From positions 231,843-295,842 of the forward strand of contig JACPNR010000009.1 of NCBI GenBank assembly GCA_016185395.1: a DNA stretch of 64,000 nt. Direction: 5' to 3'. This DNA comes from Candidatus Korobacter versatilis (lineage in GTDB: Bacteria; Acidobacteriota; Terriglobia; Terriglobales; Acidobacteriaceae). The stretch's first letter is position 1. Each line of letters opens with the position of its first letter. Positions 50,190 through 58,909 of this stretch are shown in pieces. Under the pieces are notes generated by a model that made no database searches, had not been told where the DNA came from, and saw only the letters and a program-made list of their open reading frames with translations. Position numbers and translations under genes: made by a program.

Positions 50190-51467
50190 CTATCTCGGCC
50201 GGTCGCTGAGTTCGGCCGCCACATCCTGCGCTTCGATGCGGAGCGCGTTCTGTCCACCGTCATTCATGTTCGCACCCAGGCCGGTCACCGTCTTGTCGAG
50301 GCGGGGGACGAAATCATCCATCGGCTCGAGCTGCTCGTGCACGGTGGATTGATAGTTCGCGTTCACGCCTGCCGCGTTGCCGTAGCGGCGTCCGTGTGAA
50401 GGCTGCTTGAGGTCCATCACGTCGGTGTAGAGCACGTAACGGCAGCCTTTCTCCGCGGCTTCGGCGCGCAGGTCGAACTGGTTGTTCGACTCGAGTCTCA
50501 CGGACTCCACGCGCACACGCTGCAGCTCACTGATCAATGTGTCCCGCCACGCTTCGTGGTCGAATGACGTGGCCGCCTGGCTGGTGATCGGCGCAACGCA
50601 GAGCGGACCGCGTCCGCCGCGACGACCGCGCCGCATCTCGTCATCCTGGTTCGTACCCGTGGACGTTGGCGGCGGATTGTAGCTGCCGTCCGTCGCGGCG
50701 CGGCACATCAGTCCCTGGTAGTCATTCACCTGCCGGTATCCGGCGGGGACGTCGAAGAGCGCGGGGTCGAGCGTCGCCTTCGATATCTCGGTGGTCTCCT
50801 GCGTCATGGTGAAGGTGCCGTTCTCGCTCTGCATCGTCGTGGTGAGCTTCATGGGATACCCGAGGCTGCGCATGCTGCCGGTCTGGCGGATGCGGTCCTG
50901 GCAATCGGGACGCATCCTTCCCATATTGCTGGGACGCGCCGAGGCCGAGCACGTCGCGCCCGTGGCCGAGAAGTCGGCGTACCAACCGTCCGACTCGATC
51001 TTCATGTTGGTCTGATTGCAGGCGTCGGGACTCGACGTCATGGTCATGGTGCTCTTGATGTGCCGCGCGGTGTAGCCGAAGAACGGCCTGGTCTCGCCCG
51101 TGTTCGACGTGCTGTTGTTGATGGTGAGGGTGCCGCCGAGTCGCGGCTGCGGCCTGGGGTCGGGCTGCGCGTTGCGCGATGGCGGCGGCGTGGTCTCGGC
51201 CTCGTCCATGGGCGCGACCAGGTAGGTGCGGCAGGCATCGCTCACCGTGATCGTCTGCCGGCGATCGCATTGGGTGATGACCACCTGGTGCACCGGGCCC
51301 ATCTGCGTCTCGGTGCGCTGGCGCGAGCCTTTGATGTACGTGGTCCCTTGCGTGGTGTTCCCTGCCATCGTGTTCTGCGTGGTGATCTTCAAGTCTGCGG
51401 CCGACGCGGCGAGGGCGAAAAGCGAGATTGCGACGGTGCCTGCCAGGCGGCTGAATAGGGGCTGCAT
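50190..51467 (-). CDS. Secreted two-part protein of unknown function
   Basis: A 425-aa exported protein with signal peptide LAGTVAISLFALAASA. The N-terminal two thirds (about 25-240) are Thr/Ser-rich: DLKITTQNTMAGNTTQGTTYI, QVVITQCDRRQTITV, then DPALFDVPAGYRQV, reminiscent of DUF4412-type periplasmic proteins that handle a small ligand. The C-terminal region (about 290-400) is a separate alpha/beta part containing ESVRLESNNQFD and CRYVLYTDVMDLKQ. Six or more cysteines suggest disulfides. I chose ATG 51,467 with AGGGAGA upstream. The family is not recognised with confidence. Confidence 0.65.
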   Translation of the reverse strand: MQPLFSRLAGTVAISLFALAASAADLKITTQNTMAGNTTQGTTYIKGSRQRTETQMGPVHQVVITQCDRRQTITVSDACRTYLVAPMDEAETTPPPSRNAQPDPRPQPRLGGTLTINNSTSNTGETRPFFGYTARHIKSTMTMTSSPDACNQTNMKIESDGWYADFSATGATCSASARPSNMGRMRPDCQDRIRQTGSMRSLGYPMKLTTTMQSENGTFTMTQETTEISKATLDPALFDVPAGYRQVNDYQGLMCRAATDGSYNPPPTSTGTNQDDEMRRGRRGGRGPLCVAPITSQAATSFDHEAWRDTLISELQRVRVESVRLESNNQFDLRAEAAEKGCRYVLYTDVMDLKQPSHGRRYGNAAGVNANYQSTVHEQLEPMDDFVPRLDKTVTGLGANMNDGGQNALRIEAQDVAAELSDRPR

Positions 51468-51525
51468 GAGCGTCTCCCTAACGAAAGATGTGAACGTCAA
51501 AAGAATGCGGGGCAACAAGATACCA

Positions 51526-52104
51526 CTAACCGGCAGCGGCAAGCGGAAAGCGCGCGCGGAGCGCCGCGACGAACGCGCGGTCGGCGCGCGGCGACACGAT
51601 CTCGATGGGCGAATACCCGCGCCGCCACGCCAGATAAAGCGTGAGCAGCAGGCACACGCCGGTGATCACGAAATTGGGCCATGCGTTGAGCGCCCATTGC
51701 CCGTTCCACGTCCACGTCCAGCGCTCGGAGAACGGTGCAAGATACGGGACGGGCCACTGGTACCCGTCTGGCCCGCGCGCGCCGACCACATCGCCCAGCA
51801 GATGCAGGTGGAAACTCGCGAACGCCAGCAGCGCGGTGAGCCACCGGCGTTGCCGCGCGACCGCATAGCAGATCGCCGCGACAATGAGCGCGAACGCGAG
51901 GTTGTGTCCGAGCACGTGGTGGTACTCGGTGAACCACAACAGCGGCTGCGCGCGGTGCTTGGTCAGGAACTCGGAGATGGCCCCGAGGCCATCGAGGTCC
52001 GGCGCCACGCCGGCAAGAGCAATGGCCGCCCTCTCGCGCCGACCGATGCGGCTCGGCACGTTCGCCACCATCCACCCGACGAGGAAGTGTGTGACCGGGC
52101 TCAT
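51526..52104 (-). CDS. Membrane-bound metal-dependent hydrolase (YdjM/DUF457-like)
   Basis: A 192-aa integral-membrane protein with four or five helices. The N-terminus SPVTHFLVGWMVANV has the conserved early His; VAPDLDGLG carries the metal-binding acidic pair. HHVLGHNLAFALI and FHLHLLGDVVG provide the histidines and Asp of a YdjM-type metal site. E. coli YdjM is LexA-regulated with unknown substrate. It is a short convergent-free minus-strand gene upstream of the secreted protein, separated by 58 nt, so the two may be co-transcribed. Confidence 0.82.
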   Translation of the reverse strand: MSPVTHFLVGWMVANVPSRIGRRERAAIALAGVAPDLDGLGAISEFLTKHRAQPLLWFTEYHHVLGHNLAFALIVAAICYAVARQRRWLTALLAFASFHLHLLGDVVGARGPDGYQWPVPYLAPFSERWTWTWNGQWALNAWPNFVITGVCLLLTLYLAWRRGYSPIEIVSPRADRAFVAALRARFPLAAAG

Positions 52105-52140
52105 GGCGGGGGAGTATATCGTCCGCGCAGATAACTGGCG

Positions 52141-52449
52141 TCAAATCTCTACGAGGACGTCATCCCCTTCGACCTTAACGGGATAAACCGCGACCTTCAT
52201 GGCGGGATTATGCGCGACGGCGCCGGTCTGCGGATCGTAGGCCCAGCCGTGCCACGGGCAGATGACCTTGCCGTCCATGACGACGCCGGTGCCCAGCGGC
52301 CCGCCGCGATGGCTGCAGACGTTGTCCATCGCGGAGATCACGCCGCCCACGTTGGCTACACAGACCATCTTGTCGCCGAGCGGAAACTCTTTCGCTTTGC
52401 CGGGCTCGGGCAGCTCTGCCTTCGTCGCGAGTTTACGGAACTCCGCCAT
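52141..52449 (-). CDS. Rieske-type [2Fe-2S] ferredoxin
   Basis: A 102-aa soluble Rieske protein of the dioxygenase-ferredoxin/NirD-like type. The cluster ligands are in CSHRGGPLGTG (Cys-x-His) and CPWHGWAYD (Cys-x2-His), separated by about 15 residues, with PG in the C-terminal half. It would carry electrons to an oxygenase or other reductase. It follows nuoB on the same strand, 44 nt apart with a small GAGAACT repeat between. A Rieske oxygenase alpha subunit is encoded 8 kb away, but linkage is only suggestive. Confidence 0.91.
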   Translation of the reverse strand: MAEFRKLATKAELPEPGKAKEFPLGDKMVCVANVGGVISAMDNVCSHRGGPLGTGVVMDGKVICPWHGWAYDPQTGAVAHNPAMKVAVYPVKVEGDDVLVEI

Positions 52450-52462
52450 GGGTTTCCTAGAT

Positions 52463-52493
52463 TGACTGAGAACTGAGAACCGGGGACTGAGAA
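52463..52493. repeat. GACTGAGAAC-word repeat
   Basis: GACTGAGAACTGAGAACCGG followed by GGACTGAGAAC: three copies of ACTGAGAAC in the 44-nt gap between nuoB and the Rieske gene. Confidence 0.6.
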
Positions 52494-53054
52494 CTACTTG
52501 GGCTGCAGCGTCTGCGCGATCATGACCTGCCGCTTGAAGTCTTCGGCCATGGTGTCCGTCAGGCGGACCTCCGTCGGCTTCTTCGCCAGCGACATCGAGT
52601 CGATCTTGTCCTGCAACTTCAGCAGCGCGTAGAAGAGGTTTTCGGGACGCGGCGGGCACCCGATAACATAGACGTCCGTCGGCACGATGCGGTCCACGCC
52701 CTGCAGCACGGCGTAAGTATTGAACGGACCGCCGACCGAGGAGCACGCGCCCATCGAGATCACCCATTTCGGGTCGGGCATCTGGTCGTAGATGCGCTTC
52801 ACCACCGGCGCCATCTTGAGCGTCACCGTGCCGGCCACGATCATCAGGTCGCTCTGCCGCGGGCTGGGGCGAAAGACCTCGGCGCCAAAGCGCGCGATGT
52901 CGAAGCGCGCGGTCGAGCTGGCGATCATCTCGATGGCGCAACACGCCAGGCCAAACGTCATCGGCCAGAGCGCCGACTTGCGCGCCCAGTTGAAGACGTA
53001 GTCCACCGTCGTGATCAGGAAGTTCTTCTCGAACTTGTTCTGTAGCCAGCCCAT
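52494..53054 (-). CDS. nuoB: NADH-quinone oxidoreductase subunit B (solitary)
   Basis: A 186-aa complex I subunit carrying the N2 [4Fe-4S] cluster that hands electrons to quinone. Ligands are in [10 protein letters not shown] (tandem Cys), GACSS and GCPPRPE. The usual [14 protein letters not shown] and YVIGCPPRP segments are intact. In most bacteria nuoB sits in a nuoA-N operon, but here neither nuoA nor nuoC is adjacent and the next gene is a Rieske ferredoxin. It is complete, so it may be a second copy or a moved gene. Start ATG 53,054 ([12 protein letters not shown]) is preferred over the longer frame, which covers the repeat. Confidence 0.95.
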   Translation of the reverse strand: MGWLQNKFEKNFLITTVDYVFNWARKSALWPMTFGLACCAIEMIASSTARFDIARFGAEVFRPSPRQSDLMIVAGTVTLKMAPVVKRIYDQMPDPKWVISMGACSSVGGPFNTYAVLQGVDRIVPTDVYVIGCPPRPENLFYALLKLQDKIDSMSLAKKPTEVRLTDTMAEDFKRQVMIAQTLQPK

Positions 53055-53091
53055 AGGGTGATGCCCTTGCCTCGAACCACACAGTGTAAAT

Positions 53092-53167
53092 GAGCACTCA
53101 GCAGTCAGCAATCAGCACTCAGCCAGCCGGGCAGTATCGCTGAATGCTGATTGCTGACGGCTGATTA
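53092..53167. repeat. CAGCACTCAGC-word inverted repeat
   Basis: The left arm (53,092-53,124) is GAGCACTCAGCAGTCAGC then AATCAGCACTCAGCC. The right arm (53,139-53,167) is GCTGAATGCTGATTGCTGAC then GGCTGATTAC, largely the reverse complement. Each arm is a degenerate tandem of its own CAGYAATCAG/CTGATTGCTG words; the loop is about 14 nt. Confidence 0.65.
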
Positions 53168-53173
53168 CTCGCT

Positions 53174-53650
53174 CTAGTGCTTGCTCCACGTCCACGCCGT
53201 GATCTTCCAATCGCTGCCCTGCTTCCACAACGCTATTGTCAGGCGAGCGCCCGCCTCGTTCACCGGTTTCCCTTTCTGTTTGTAGCTGAAGCTGACTGGG
53301 AAGATGGCGTAACCGCGATCACCATTGACCTCGACGAACAGCGGCTTGCCCATGGTGACGTGCCCATTGGTCATGCCGTCTTTCTTGCTGGCTGCATCGT
53401 AGGCAGCGGCCCAATCGGCGCAGGCCGTCGGCCCACTCCACGCGTATGGCGGGAACTCGTCGATGATCGCCGCGGGCGAAGCGCAGGTTGCCAGCGCCGA
53501 GGCGATGTCGCCCTCATTGAAGCCGTCGACGAACCGGTGCACGGTCACCATCACCGATTTCTTGTCAGGACCCTCCGCGGCTTTCTTCTGCGCCGCTGCG
53601 CCGCCGGCGATGAGAATGACTGCGACCGCCAAGATGATCGCTTTCCGCAT
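53174..53650 (-). CDS. Exported SnoaL/NTF2-like protein (DUF4440-type)
   Basis: A 158-aa protein with a signal peptide (AIILAVAVILIAGGAAAQ) followed by one NTF2-like/SnoaL-like domain. VHRFVDGFNEGDIASALATC, ATCASPAAIID, then a YAIFPVSFSYKQKGKPVNEAG strand and a C-terminal ALWKQGSDWKITAWTWSKH. Such small domains bind hydrophobic ligands or act as isomerases/dehydratases; no catalytic pair is obvious. Start ATG 53,650 with GGAGGAGG upstream. The gene is divergent from the kinase at 53,812. Confidence 0.75.
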   Translation of the reverse strand: MRKAIILAVAVILIAGGAAAQKKAAEGPDKKSVMVTVHRFVDGFNEGDIASALATCASPAAIIDEFPPYAWSGPTACADWAAAYDAASKKDGMTNGHVTMGKPLFVEVNGDRGYAIFPVSFSYKQKGKPVNEAGARLTIALWKQGSDWKITAWTWSKH

Positions 53651-53750
53651 GTGCCTCCTCCTTGTCGGGCACCGATTGTAGTGGCAGGCGCAGGACTGTG
53701 TCTGCTTGTCTCGCTGCCGCAATCGTGCCGGGGCGGCGGCGAAAGGGCGG

Positions 53751-53756
53751 TATAAT
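53751..53756 (+). promoter_or_regulatory. TATAAT hexamer before the Ser/Thr kinase gene
   Basis: TATAAT lies inside the short palindrome GGCGG-TATAAT-CCGCC, 55 nt before the kinase ATG. No convincing -35 at 16-18 nt. It may be a -10, or overlap an operator-like dyad. Confidence 0.3.
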
Positions 53757-53811
53757 CCGCCACACTCAACCAGGCCCCTTCCGAATCCAGTCGTAGTGTG
53801 CGAGGGCGAGA

Positions 53812-56502
53812 ATGGCATTGCGTTCCGGGGAGAAGTTAGGACCGTATGAGATCGTGGACGCCGCCGGCGCCGGCGGCATGGGCGAGGTCTACCGCGCGCG
53901 TGACACCCGCCTCGAGCGTACGGTCGCCATCAAGATCCTGCCGGCGCATCTCGCCGGCGACTCCGCCATGCGGCAGCGGCTCGACCGCGAGGCCAAAGCG
54001 ATCGCCACGCTCTCGCATCCGCACATCTGCACGCTTTACGACGTCGGCCACCAGTCCGGGGTGGACTTCCTCGTCATGGAGTACCTCGAGGGCGAGACGC
54101 TCGACCGCCGCCTGAGCAAGGGCCCGCTGCCGCTCGACGAACTGCTGAAGGTCGCCGTCCAGGTCGCCGACGCGCTCGAGCGCTCGCACAAGCAAGGCAT
54201 CGTCCACCGCGACCTCAAGCCGGCGAACATCATGCTCACCAAGGGCGGCGCCAAGCTGATGGACTTCGGTCTCGCCAAGGGCAACGAGAACGCGCCGCTC
54301 GCCACCGCGCTCACCGAGATGACCGCCGACGCGAAGAAGCTGACGGCGGAAGGCACCATCGTCGGCACCTTCCAGTACATGTCGCCGGAGCAGCTCGAAG
54401 GCCACGAGGCCGACGTCCGCACCGACATCTTCGCCTTCGGCGAGGTGGTCTACGAGATGGCGACCGGACGACCGGCGTTCTCGGGCCGCACCAAGGCGAG
54501 CCTGATCGCGTCCATCCTCTCCGCCGATCCCAAGCCGCTATCCGAAGTCGCGCCGATGACGCCGCCGGCGCTCGAGCGCGTCGTGCGCACCTGCCTTGCG
54601 AAAGACCCCGACGAGCGCTTCCAGACCGCGCACGACCTCAAGCTACAACTGCAATGGATCGCGGAGGGTGGAACACAACTCGGCATCCCCGCGCCGCTCG
54701 TGCATCGGCGCCGCAATCGTGAGCGGCTGGCTTGGGCTTCAGGGGTAGTCCTGGCGCTGCTCGTCGCCGCCAGCTTTCTGTTCTACCAGCGCACCCGTCC
54801 GCGCGAGCTCTACCAGTTCCTGGTGATGCCGCCGGAGAAGGTGGCCTTCAACTTCCGCGGGCTGTCCGGTCCACCGGTCGTCTCGCCCGAGGGAAAGCGA
54901 GTGGCTTTCGTCGCGACCGTCGTCGGACGGGTCGGCGACCGGTCGCTGTGGCTGCGCAGCCTCGATTCCGTCGAGTCGCGCCCGTTGAGCGGCACCGACG
55001 GCGCGACCTATCCGTTCTGGTCGCCCGACAGCCGCTTCATCGGCTTCTTTGCCAACGGCAAAATGAAGAAGATCGAGGTCGCCACCGGCGTCGTGCTCAA
55101 CATCTGCGATGTCGCCGAAGGCCGGGGCGGGGCGTGGAACGAGCAGGGCGTGATCCTGTTCGGCCAGCGCGACCTCGCGCTGCTGCGCACCACCGCCGCC
55201 GGCGGCGCGGAGGCGCAGAAGCTCACTGCATTAGATCGCAAGGTCAGCCAGACCTCCCATCGCTTCCCCTACTTCATGCCCGACGGCGAGCATTTCATTT
55301 ACGTCGCGCAGGGACCAGAGACGCACGCTTTCTTCACCAGCTTGAGTCATCCGGAGAACGCCACCAGGCTGAACGAGGTAACGGGGAACGTCGCCTTCGT
55401 GGATGGCCGGCTGCTCTACACCCGCGAGAGCACACTGCTCGCGCAGCCGTTCGATCCGGTGAAGGGCACTTTCTCGGGCGACCCCGTCCCCATCGGCGAA
55501 CAGGTGCAGTCCGACCCGCAGTTCAACTTCTCCGTCTTCTCCAGTTCACAGAACGGTGTGCTGGCGTTCCAGTCCGGCGCGGTCGACGTGGGCACCAAGC
55601 TCATCGTGCTCGATCGCAAAGGCGGCGAGACCCTGCTCGATACCGAGCCTTCGATGATCGGGGCCCTGGCGCTGGCGCCGAGTGGCAGGCTGGCGATGTC
55701 GGTCCGCGAGCCCGGCGGGACGCACACCAACATTTGGCAGTTCTCGCTTGCCGACAAGCAGAAGTCGCGCTTCACCTTCGACGACCAGTCCTGCTGCCCG
55801 TATTTCTCCCCCGACGGCAGCAAACTGCTGTACGCGAGCTCCGCGGCTTCCGCCGGCGGCTCCCGCGCGACCACCATCCGCCTGAAGCCGGCGTCAGGAT
55901 TGGGCAGCGAAGAGGTCCTGCTCGAAACGCCAGACGAGGTCTACCCCAGCGGCTGGAGTCCCGACGGTAAATACGTTCTCCTGGAGAAGCACGCCGTCAC
56001 GCCGCAGGTGAAGTGGGAGCTGTGGGCCGTCCCGGCAACCGGCGGCGGCAAGCCGTTCCTGCTGCTAAAGAGCGACACCGACGCCCGCGACGGGCACGTC
56101 TCTCCGGACGGCAAGTGGCTCACCTTCGACGGCCGCGACTCAGGCCGCTTCGAGATCTACGTCATCCCCTTCCGTCCCGACCCGAGTGACGCCACGCCCA
56201 AAGGCAAGTGGCAGGTCTCCAACGGCGGCGCGTTGCAGCCGACCTGGAGCAACAACGGCAAGGAGCTGTTCTTCAGCAACTCTTCCTACACCACGCTCCT
56301 CTCCGCCGACATCAACGCGCAGGGCGATACCTTCAGCGCTTCCGCGCCCAAGCCGCTCTTCGACCTCAACCCGCACCCCGTCTTCAACCAGTTCTACTTC
56401 CCGGCTGCAGACGGCCAGCACTTCTACATGACCGTCTACAGCCAGGGCAGCGCCGAACCCTTCATCGTCACAGTGAACTGGATGGAGAAGCTCAAGCACT
56501 GA
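53812..56502 (+). CDS. Ser/Thr protein kinase with TolB-like propeller
   Basis: An 896-aa membrane-anchored eukaryotic-like kinase. The kinase domain (about 10-275) has a Gly-loop (AAGAGGMGEVYRARD), catalytic Lys in VAIKIL, HRDLKPANI and DFGLAKG, and a GTFQYMSPEQL activation segment. One transmembrane helix (about 305-325, SGVVLALLVAASFLFYQ) leads to a periplasmic WD40/PD40-like repeat region (about 335-890) with repeated SPDGK and FSPDGSKL strands, typical of TolB-type propellers. This layout fits a receptor kinase sensing an extracytoplasmic ligand. The next gene starts at its stop codon (TGATG). Confidence 0.92.
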   Translation: MALRSGEKLGPYEIVDAAGAGGMGEVYRARDTRLERTVAIKILPAHLAGDSAMRQRLDREAKAIATLSHPHICTLYDVGHQSGVDFLVMEYLEGETLDRRLSKGPLPLDELLKVAVQVADALERSHKQGIVHRDLKPANIMLTKGGAKLMDFGLAKGNENAPLATALTEMTADAKKLTAEGTIVGTFQYMSPEQLEGHEADVRTDIFAFGEVVYEMATGRPAFSGRTKASLIASILSADPKPLSEVAPMTPPALERVVRTCLAKDPDERFQTAHDLKLQLQWIAEGGTQLGIPAPLVHRRRNRERLAWASGVVLALLVAASFLFYQRTRPRELYQFLVMPPEKVAFNFRGLSGPPVVSPEGKRVAFVATVVGRVGDRSLWLRSLDSVESRPLSGTDGATYPFWSPDSRFIGFFANGKMKKIEVATGVVLNICDVAEGRGGAWNEQGVILFGQRDLALLRTTAAGGAEAQKLTALDRKVSQTSHRFPYFMPDGEHFIYVAQGPETHAFFTSLSHPENATRLNEVTGNVAFVDGRLLYTRESTLLAQPFDPVKGTFSGDPVPIGEQVQSDPQFNFSVFSSSQNGVLAFQSGAVDVGTKLIVLDRKGGETLLDTEPSMIGALALAPSGRLAMSVREPGGTHTNIWQFSLADKQKSRFTFDDQSCCPYFSPDGSKLLYASSAASAGGSRATTIRLKPASGLGSEEVLLETPDEVYPSGWSPDGKYVLLEKHAVTPQVKWELWAVPATGGGKPFLLLKSDTDARDGHVSPDGKWLTFDGRDSGRFEIYVIPFRPDPSDATPKGKWQVSNGGALQPTWSNNGKELFFSNSSYTTLLSADINAQGDTFSASAPKPLFDLNPHPVFNQFYFPAADGQHFYMTVYSQGSAEPFIVTVNWMEKLKH

Positions 56503-57866
56503 TGCGCCGGCGCATCCTTCTCTTCGCGGCGGTCAGCTGCGCGGTCGCGCTGCTCAGCGGCTTTCACGGCGGCGGCGCGCGCCCCCTTGCCGTGGGCCAG
56601 CGCATCCTTTATGCGGCCGTCAGCGGCCCTGACTTTCCTGCCCGCCAGCCTGATCTCCTCCGCATGCTCGACGCGAAAGACGTTCCCGGCATGCGCCGCC
56701 ACGTGTGGAACGTTTGGGCGGCGATGACGCAGCCCACTCCCTCGGGCTTCCCGCGCTTCCTCACGTGGTACCAAGTCTCAGAAACATTCGGCGCGAGCGA
56801 CAGCTTGCCGGCAGAGCGCGTGTTCGCGCCCGAGTTCCGCATCCCGTCGCAGAAGAACATCGGGTCGGGCGACGCCATCCTCAGCTTCAACCTATATAAC
56901 GACTCGTTCCGCTACCACGTGCGCCGCAACGGATATCAATCGAAGAAGAAGCTGATCGCGATGGCCGGCAGGCTCACCGACGTCGAGGACTTCCCCAACG
57001 ACTCCATTTCGGTGAAGACGGTGTGGTGGCCGGTGCGGCGCGACGGCCTCACCGCTTTCCCCGTGTGGGACGACACGCCCACCCGTCCCATCACCTGGGG
57101 ACGCGGCGACAAGGCGCTCGTCGCTTCCGGCTTCTTCAAGGACCTCACGCCCGCAGAGCAGCAGGCGATGACGACGCACGAGGAAGAAGGCAACGACTTC
57201 GAAGCCTTCGGGCGCGTGGTGGCCATCGACCCTCGCCGCCCGAGTGTCCCGAGAGGCGAGACGGCGGAGCTCAACTTTTTCGACCCGATGGACGCGCGCA
57301 TGCAGCGCATCACCACGCGCACCGCGCGCGTCGTTCCCATGTCGCGCATGTTTACCGTGCAGGTGAACGACCAGAAAACGGTGGACTGGATCAACCACCT
57401 GCCGCTCGCCGATGAACTCACCATCCGCATGTGGGGACGAAGGTTCGAACGCGGTGACTACGTCGCGCTCGTCGCCGTGCACATCTCCACGCGCGAGACC
57501 CCCGATTGGGTGTGGGCCACGTTCTACTGGCACGACCAGCCGGACCAGGCGCCGCTCGGCAACGACCGCATCGCCGCCGTTCCCGGCGTCTTCCGCGACT
57601 ACAAGATGCACTCCGTCTATCACGCCGAGCTTCCGAAAGAGGCCGGCGGGCACAATGCCATCGCGTTCAATCCGTATCTCGAGGCCGCGTTCGCCTACGG
57701 CCCGCGCTCGAATTGCTCGGCGTGCCACCAGCGCGCCGTGATGACGGCCGATGGCCCGGGCGACGTTTTCCCCGTCCGCCTCGGATATCTGCCGAAGGAC
57801 GACCCGTTCTACAAAGGAAAATTGCGGTTGGATACCTCGTGGTCGCTGGCGTACGAGACGAAGTGA
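56502..57866 (+). CDS. Secreted protein with single c-type haem motif
   Basis: A 454-aa exported protein with signal peptide ILLFAAVSCAVALLSG. I do not recognise the family; the body is beta-rich with conserved-looking WVWATFYWHDQPD and EAAFAYGPRSNCSACHQRAVM. The latter contains one CxxCH (CSACH, about 406-410), a covalent haem site. The N-terminal half contains PDFPARQPDLLRML and a long charged region. It could be a redox or sensor module. Its ATG shares one base with the kinase stop (TGATG), so the pair is translationally coupled, a strong hint that it works with the kinase. Confidence 0.75.
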   Translation: MRRRILLFAAVSCAVALLSGFHGGGARPLAVGQRILYAAVSGPDFPARQPDLLRMLDAKDVPGMRRHVWNVWAAMTQPTPSGFPRFLTWYQVSETFGASDSLPAERVFAPEFRIPSQKNIGSGDAILSFNLYNDSFRYHVRRNGYQSKKKLIAMAGRLTDVEDFPNDSISVKTVWWPVRRDGLTAFPVWDDTPTRPITWGRGDKALVASGFFKDLTPAEQQAMTTHEEEGNDFEAFGRVVAIDPRRPSVPRGETAELNFFDPMDARMQRITTRTARVVPMSRMFTVQVNDQKTVDWINHLPLADELTIRMWGRRFERGDYVALVAVHISTRETPDWVWATFYWHDQPDQAPLGNDRIAAVPGVFRDYKMHSVYHAELPKEAGGHNAIAFNPYLEAAFAYGPRSNCSACHQRAVMTADGPGDVFPVRLGYLPKDDPFYKGKLRLDTSWSLAYETK

Positions 57867-57870
57867 AGCG

Positions 57871-58074
57871 TCAGGCTTTGCTGACCACGCCCCGCACCAG
57901 GCCGACGATTATCAGGATGAATCCGATGGGCGCGCCGAAAAAGAAGAGCAGGCCGAGCCCGATGGGATTGCCGTCCTTCGGGCCGAAGATGACGTAGAGC
58001 AGCAGCGGCGCCACACTCAGCGCCAACACCCACACCCCGGACCAGAACAGCTTCGATTGCTTTGCCAGCTTCAT
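57871..58074 (-). CDS. Small membrane protein (67 aa)
   Basis: Two hydrophobic segments (about 10-29, FWSGVWVLALSVAPLLLYV, and 40-60, LGLLFFFGAPIGFILIIVG) separated by GPKDGNPIG. Convergent with the CxxCH gene, 4 nt apart. I cannot assign a family. Length, start ATG 58,074 and absence of overlapping coding sequence support it being real. Confidence 0.6.
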   Translation of the reverse strand: MKLAKQSKLFWSGVWVLALSVAPLLLYVIFGPKDGNPIGLGLLFFFGAPIGFILIIVGLVRGVVSKA

Positions 58075-58129
58075 GAGTTACCCTCCGCAGGGAGAACGCG
58101 TGTCCTTGCCGAACTTGCAGCGGTGTCCG

Positions 58130-58864
58130 CTAACAGATCTGGTACGGGGGCGCGGTCGAGCGGACGTTGGGCTTCTCGGCCGTCACGAGCAGCGCGCCGA
58201 TTTTCTTGAAGGCGCGCAGCTCTGCCGAGTCCTTGAACCACTTGCCGGAGTACTCGTCGGGTGTGGGCGAGAGGTCGGGGACGTGGCGCGCCTCCACGTT
58301 CTCGAAGGCGTGCGCGCGCAGCAGCTCGACGTACTCCTGCTCCGAGCGCGCCTGCACCGGCACCTTCAGCTCCTCGACCCAGCGCAGCGAGTACGGGTTC
58401 TCCTTGTACAGGTTGATGAGGATGAAGAGCCGGCCCTTGGGCGCCATCACGCGGAACAGTTCATGCGCGGCACGGTCCTGGTCGGCGTAGTAGTAGAAGC
58501 TCTCGACCGAAAGCACTTTGTCGAAGAAGTTCTCTTCCCACGGGACCTGGTGGGCGGAGCCCCAGACGAACATCACGTTCTCGAAGTCGGTGGAGCCGGC
58601 GCGCGCGCGGCGGATCATCTCGTCGGAGATATCCACGCCGATGACCTGGCCGTGTCCCTGGGGACCGTCGCCCACCATGCGCGCGAGGATGCGCGACGCC
58701 CAGCCGGCGCCGCAGCCCATGTCGAGCACGCGCTCGCCGGGACGCAGCTCCATCAGCCGCAGCGTCTGCTCCACGATCGACGCATGGTGCCGCTCCATCT
58801 CTTCGCCGCGTCCAGCGGCGGCCCAGTCGTTGAACTCCTTCTGCATCTGCTCGTCGATGGTCAT
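58130..58864 (-). CDS. SAM-dependent methyltransferase
   Basis: A 244-aa class I methyltransferase. The SAM-binding motif I is VLDMGCGAGWASRIL near 61-75. GVDISDEMIRRAR (motif II acidic tip) is near 95-107. VMFVWGSAHQVPWEENFFDKVL (motif III/IV) follows. The architecture resembles UbiE/Coq5-like C-methyltransferases, but the pathway is not identifiable. A -10-like TAGAAT lies 6 nt upstream of the ATG (58,871-58,876), so the transcript is probably leaderless. Confidence 0.88.
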   Translation of the reverse strand: MTIDEQMQKEFNDWAAAGRGEEMERHHASIVEQTLRLMELRPGERVLDMGCGAGWASRILARMVGDGPQGHGQVIGVDISDEMIRRARAGSTDFENVMFVWGSAHQVPWEENFFDKVLSVESFYYYADQDRAAHELFRVMAPKGRLFILINLYKENPYSLRWVEELKVPVQARSEQEYVELLRAHAFENVEARHVPDLSPTPDEYSGKWFKDSAELRAFKKIGALLVTAEKPNVRSTAPPYQIC

Positions 58865-58870
58865 GGCTTG

Positions 58871-58876
58871 ATTCTA
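58871..58876 (-). promoter_or_regulatory. Putative -10 TAGAAT of the methyltransferase gene
   Basis: Minus-strand TAGAAT with a 6-nt gap to the ATG, the clearest example of the near-start -10 pattern. Confidence 0.45.
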
Positions 58877-58896
58877 AATCTTCGCGCCCACTGTGC

Positions 58897-58902
58897 TACA
58901 TT
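58897..58902 (+). promoter_or_regulatory. Putative -10 TACATT of the zinc-ribbon mini-gene
   Basis: TACATT ends 7 nt before the ATG at 58,910, divergent from the methyltransferase promoter. Confidence 0.35.
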
Positions 58903-58909
58903 CGCGCCC

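Noticed and set aside
58073..58909. Plus-strand frame of about 280 codons preceding the zinc-ribbon mini-gene
   Set aside because: It mirrors the methyltransferase gene; only the last 54 codons after the ATG at 58,910 have independent support.
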